Source: Achromobacter sp. RTa
Lineage (GTDB): Bacteria; Pseudomonadota; Gammaproteobacteria; Burkholderiales; Burkholderiaceae_B
Direction: 5' to 3'
Length of the DNA: 64,000 nucleotides
NCBI RefSeq assembly: GCF_000757485.1
Contig: NZ_JPYO01000027.1
Coordinates: 62,001-126,000, forward strand
Position numbers and translations under genes: made by a program
The notes under the pieces: generated by a model
What the model was told of the DNA's origin: nothing
Databases searched by the model: none
The model's input: the letters and a program-made list of their open reading frames with translations, nothing else
Part shown: piece by piece, positions 62,521 to 64,000 of the stretch
How positions within the stretch are numbered: the first letter of the stretch is position 1
How the letters are laid out: every line of letters starts with the position of its first letter

Positions 62521-63558
62521 TTATTCCTCTTCGTCCACGTGATGGGTGCTGAACGAACGCCAGACCAGAACCGGGATAATCAGTGTGAAGACGATGACTT
62601 CCTTGTACGCGCTGGCCCAGAAGGACGAGAACGCTTCCAGCACGCCCACCAGCAGCGAGCCCGCGGCCGCCACGGGGTAGCTCGCCAGGCCGCCGATGAT
62701 GGCGCCCACGAAGCCCTTCAGGCCGATCAGGAAGCCGGTGTCGTAGTAGACGGTGGTGATGGGCGCGATCAGCATGCCGGACATGGCGCCGATGGCGACC
62801 GCCAGCGTGAAGGTCAGGCTGCCGGACATAGTGGTGCTGATGCCCACCAGGCGCGCGCCGCGGCGGTTGACCGCCGTGGCGCGCAGCGCGCGGCCGTAGA
62901 GCGTCTTGCCGAAGAACAGCCACAGGGCCACGATCAGGATGGCGCAGGTGGCGACCACGAACAGGCTTTGCGCGGACCAGGTGGTGAAGCCCAGGTCGAC
63001 TTGCCCGCTGACGAACGCCGGCGTGCGCCAGCCTTCGGCCCCAAAGAACACCAGGGCCAGGCCGGTCAGCGCGAAGTGCACCGCCACGGAAACGATCAGC
63101 AGGACCAGCACGGTGGCCTCGGCCAGCGGCTGATAGACGATGCGATAGACCATCGGGCCCATCGGGATCACCAGCAACAGCGTCAAGAGCATGTTCAGCC
63201 ACAGCGAATTGCCGGGCGCGGTATAGGTGATGGTAAGCCAGAGCAGCGCCAGCGGCAGGGCCACGCAGGTCACCAGGGCCTTGGGCAGGCCGGCGGCGCT
63301 GCGGGCGCGCAGCGCGCGCAGCAATTCAAGCGCCAGGCACACGACGCCCAGCAGCGGCAGGAGGTAGGCGGTGCCGGGCACCTTGCCATCCACCAGCATG
63401 GCCAAGGTCAGGGCGCCGAACGCCACGAACTCGCCCTGGGGAATGAAAATGACGCGCGTGACGGCGAATACCAGCACCAGAGCCATGCCCAGGAGGGCAT
63501 AGATGGCACCGTTGACGACACCGTCTTGCAGCAGGATCAGCGCAATTGAGGAATCCAT
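62521..63558 (-). CDS. LIV-I-type ABC transporter permease (LivH-like), system 3
   Basis: Permease of 345 residues, about 50 longer than the other two LivH proteins here. [22 protein letters not shown] and [19 protein letters not shown] are family segments. The extra length lies at about residues 70-115, a basic loop ([14 protein letters not shown]) plus an additional hydrophobic helix. Start at 63558. Separated from the binding-protein gene by two hairpins. Confidence 0.9.
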   Translation of the reverse strand: MDSSIALILLQDGVVNGAIYALLGMALVLVFAVTRVIFIPQGEFVAFGALTLAMLVDGKVPGTAYLLPLLGVVCLALELLRALRARSAAGLPKALVTCVALPLALLWLTITYTAPGNSLWLNMLLTLLLVIPMGPMVYRIVYQPLAEATVLVLLIVSVAVHFALTGLALVFFGAEGWRTPAFVSGQVDLGFTTWSAQSLFVVATCAILIVALWLFFGKTLYGRALRATAVNRRGARLVGISTTMSGSLTFTLAVAIGAMSGMLIAPITTVYYDTGFLIGLKGFVGAIIGGLASYPVAAAGSLLVGVLEAFSSFWASAYKEVIVFTLIIPVLVWRSFSTHHVDEEE

Positions 63559-63583
63559 CTAACAACTACCTTGTGGTTTCTTG

Positions 63584-63638
63584 GTGCCCCGGCCGCGTCC
63601 GGGGCACTGATACGACACACCGGCCGGAGAGGCCGGTG
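63584..63638 (-). other. Tandem hairpins between binding-protein and permease genes, system 3
   Basis: GTGCCCCGG/CCGGGGCAC (63584-63607, 9-bp stem) and CACCGGCC/GGCCGGTG (63618-63638, 8-bp stem, loop GGAGA) are perfect and sit in the 163-bp gap between the two genes. No T-run follows, so they are more likely mRNA stabilising or attenuating structures. Confidence 0.8.
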
Positions 63639-63721
63639 CGAAGCATTGCCCGGGTGCCGCGGACGCGCGCCTTGCCGGCGCCGCCGCATTGTGCACCCGT
63701 GGATCGGGCGATCCGGTGGAT

Positions 63722-64000
63722 TTACAGATTGGGCTGGTAGACCCACTTGCCGCCTTCCACCTTGACGATGACGCGCGAGCGTTCGTCAAAGCCGGCGTGG
63801 TCGGTCGGCGACATATTGAACACGCCTTGCGAGGCGGCGAGATCCTTCACGCCTTCCAGGGCGTCGCGCATGGCGGCGCGGAATTCCGGCGTGCCCGGCT
63901 TGGCGCCCGACTTCAGGGCCACCGGCAGCGCGGCCACGACCAGCTGGCCGGCGTCCCACATATGGCCGCCAAACGTGTTGGTGGAGCCCGCGCCGTTGAC
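63722..64000 (-). CDS. Periplasmic amino-acid-type substrate-binding protein, system 3 (5' end cut by window edge)
   Basis: C-terminal 92 residues of a HAAT-family binding protein: VNGAGSTNTFGGHMWDAG, TPEFRAAMRDALEGVKDLAASQGVFNMSPTDHAGFDERSRVIVKVEGGKWV. The MSPTDHAG segment is typical of the family's C-terminal lobe. The signal peptide and ligand pocket are outside the window. Precedes the hairpins and livH of system 3 on the same strand. Confidence 0.9.
   Translation of the reverse strand, partial: VNGAGSTNTFGGHMWDAGQLVVAALPVALKSGAKPGTPEFRAAMRDALEGVKDLAASQGVFNMSPTDHAGFDERSRVIVKVEGGKWVYQPNL

Noticed and set aside
60776..62542. 588-codon plus-strand open frame
   Set aside because: Antisense to the LivM-LivG fusion; no domain and His/Gln/Asp-rich shadow composition.

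Overview
The window is a GC-rich stretch of bacterial chromosome, densely packed with genes and free of rRNA, tRNA, insertion sequences, phage genes and CRISPR arrays. Gene content and order (lepB-lepA / degP-mucB-rseA-rpoE / fabF-acpP-fabG-fabD-fabH-plsX-rpmF-yceD, rluC divergent from rne, trpB-trpA-accD, an intracellular PHB depolymerase, pagL and many periplasmic-binding-protein transporters) point to a betaproteobacterium of the Alcaligenaceae, of the Bordetella/Achromobacter kind. The family assignment is inferred from gene recognition, not from a database search.

Bases 1-39449 are mostly core genome. On the minus strand, 1-13563 carry signal peptidase and LepA, the envelope-stress sigma-E operon with its anti-sigma factor, RseB-type regulator and periplasmic protease, and the fatty-acid/phospholipid block led by yceD-rpmF. 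Maf, a tetrapyrrole-methylase-family protein and a peptidoglycan amidase lie on the plus strand (13636-15797), followed by the MsrPQ periplasmic repair pair, a phosphoglycolate-phosphatase-like HAD protein and RluC. A divergent promoter precedes a leader of about 500 nt and the large RNase E gene. Next come a solitary lipid A deacylase, accD-trpA-trpB, argE, an MHS transporter, RelA, MtfA, a flavodoxin-like protein, RidA, PncB, ferredoxin and its reductase, PHB depolymerase, an RnfB-like ferredoxin and endonuclease III. Two non-coding islands stand out: a tandem array of near-palindromic GTGTC(A/T)GACAC units (33327-33556) and a pair of REP-like elements in inverted orientation (37921-38154).

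Bases 39800-64000 are accessory metabolism dominated by three branched-chain-amino-acid-type (LIV-I/HAAT) ABC transporters. System 1 (39800-44514, plus) is complete, with a strong hairpin between the binding protein and permease genes. An orphan glycine-betaine-type binding protein and a class IV aminotransferase follow. System 2 (47430-51937, minus) is embedded in a likely catabolic cluster: an SCP2-like protein and an alpha/beta hydrolase upstream, a metallo-beta-lactamase-fold hydrolase downstream, and, divergently, a Bug/TctC binding protein, an aldehyde dehydrogenase, a beta-hydroxyacid dehydrogenase and an IclR regulator. The two promoter regions of this cluster share the same AGAA-N6-TTCT sequence, suggesting one regulator for both. 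A Tat-exported phospholipase C follows. System 3 (59910-64000, minus) has a permease-ATPase fusion and runs off the window in its binding protein.

The best candidate for something not yet described is the 46615-57665 cluster: uptake proteins of two kinds, two unrelated hydrolases, an SCP2-like partner, two dehydrogenases and an IclR regulator with shared operators. Its substrate cannot be read from sequence, but ester or lactone hydrolysis followed by oxidation is a consistent hypothesis.
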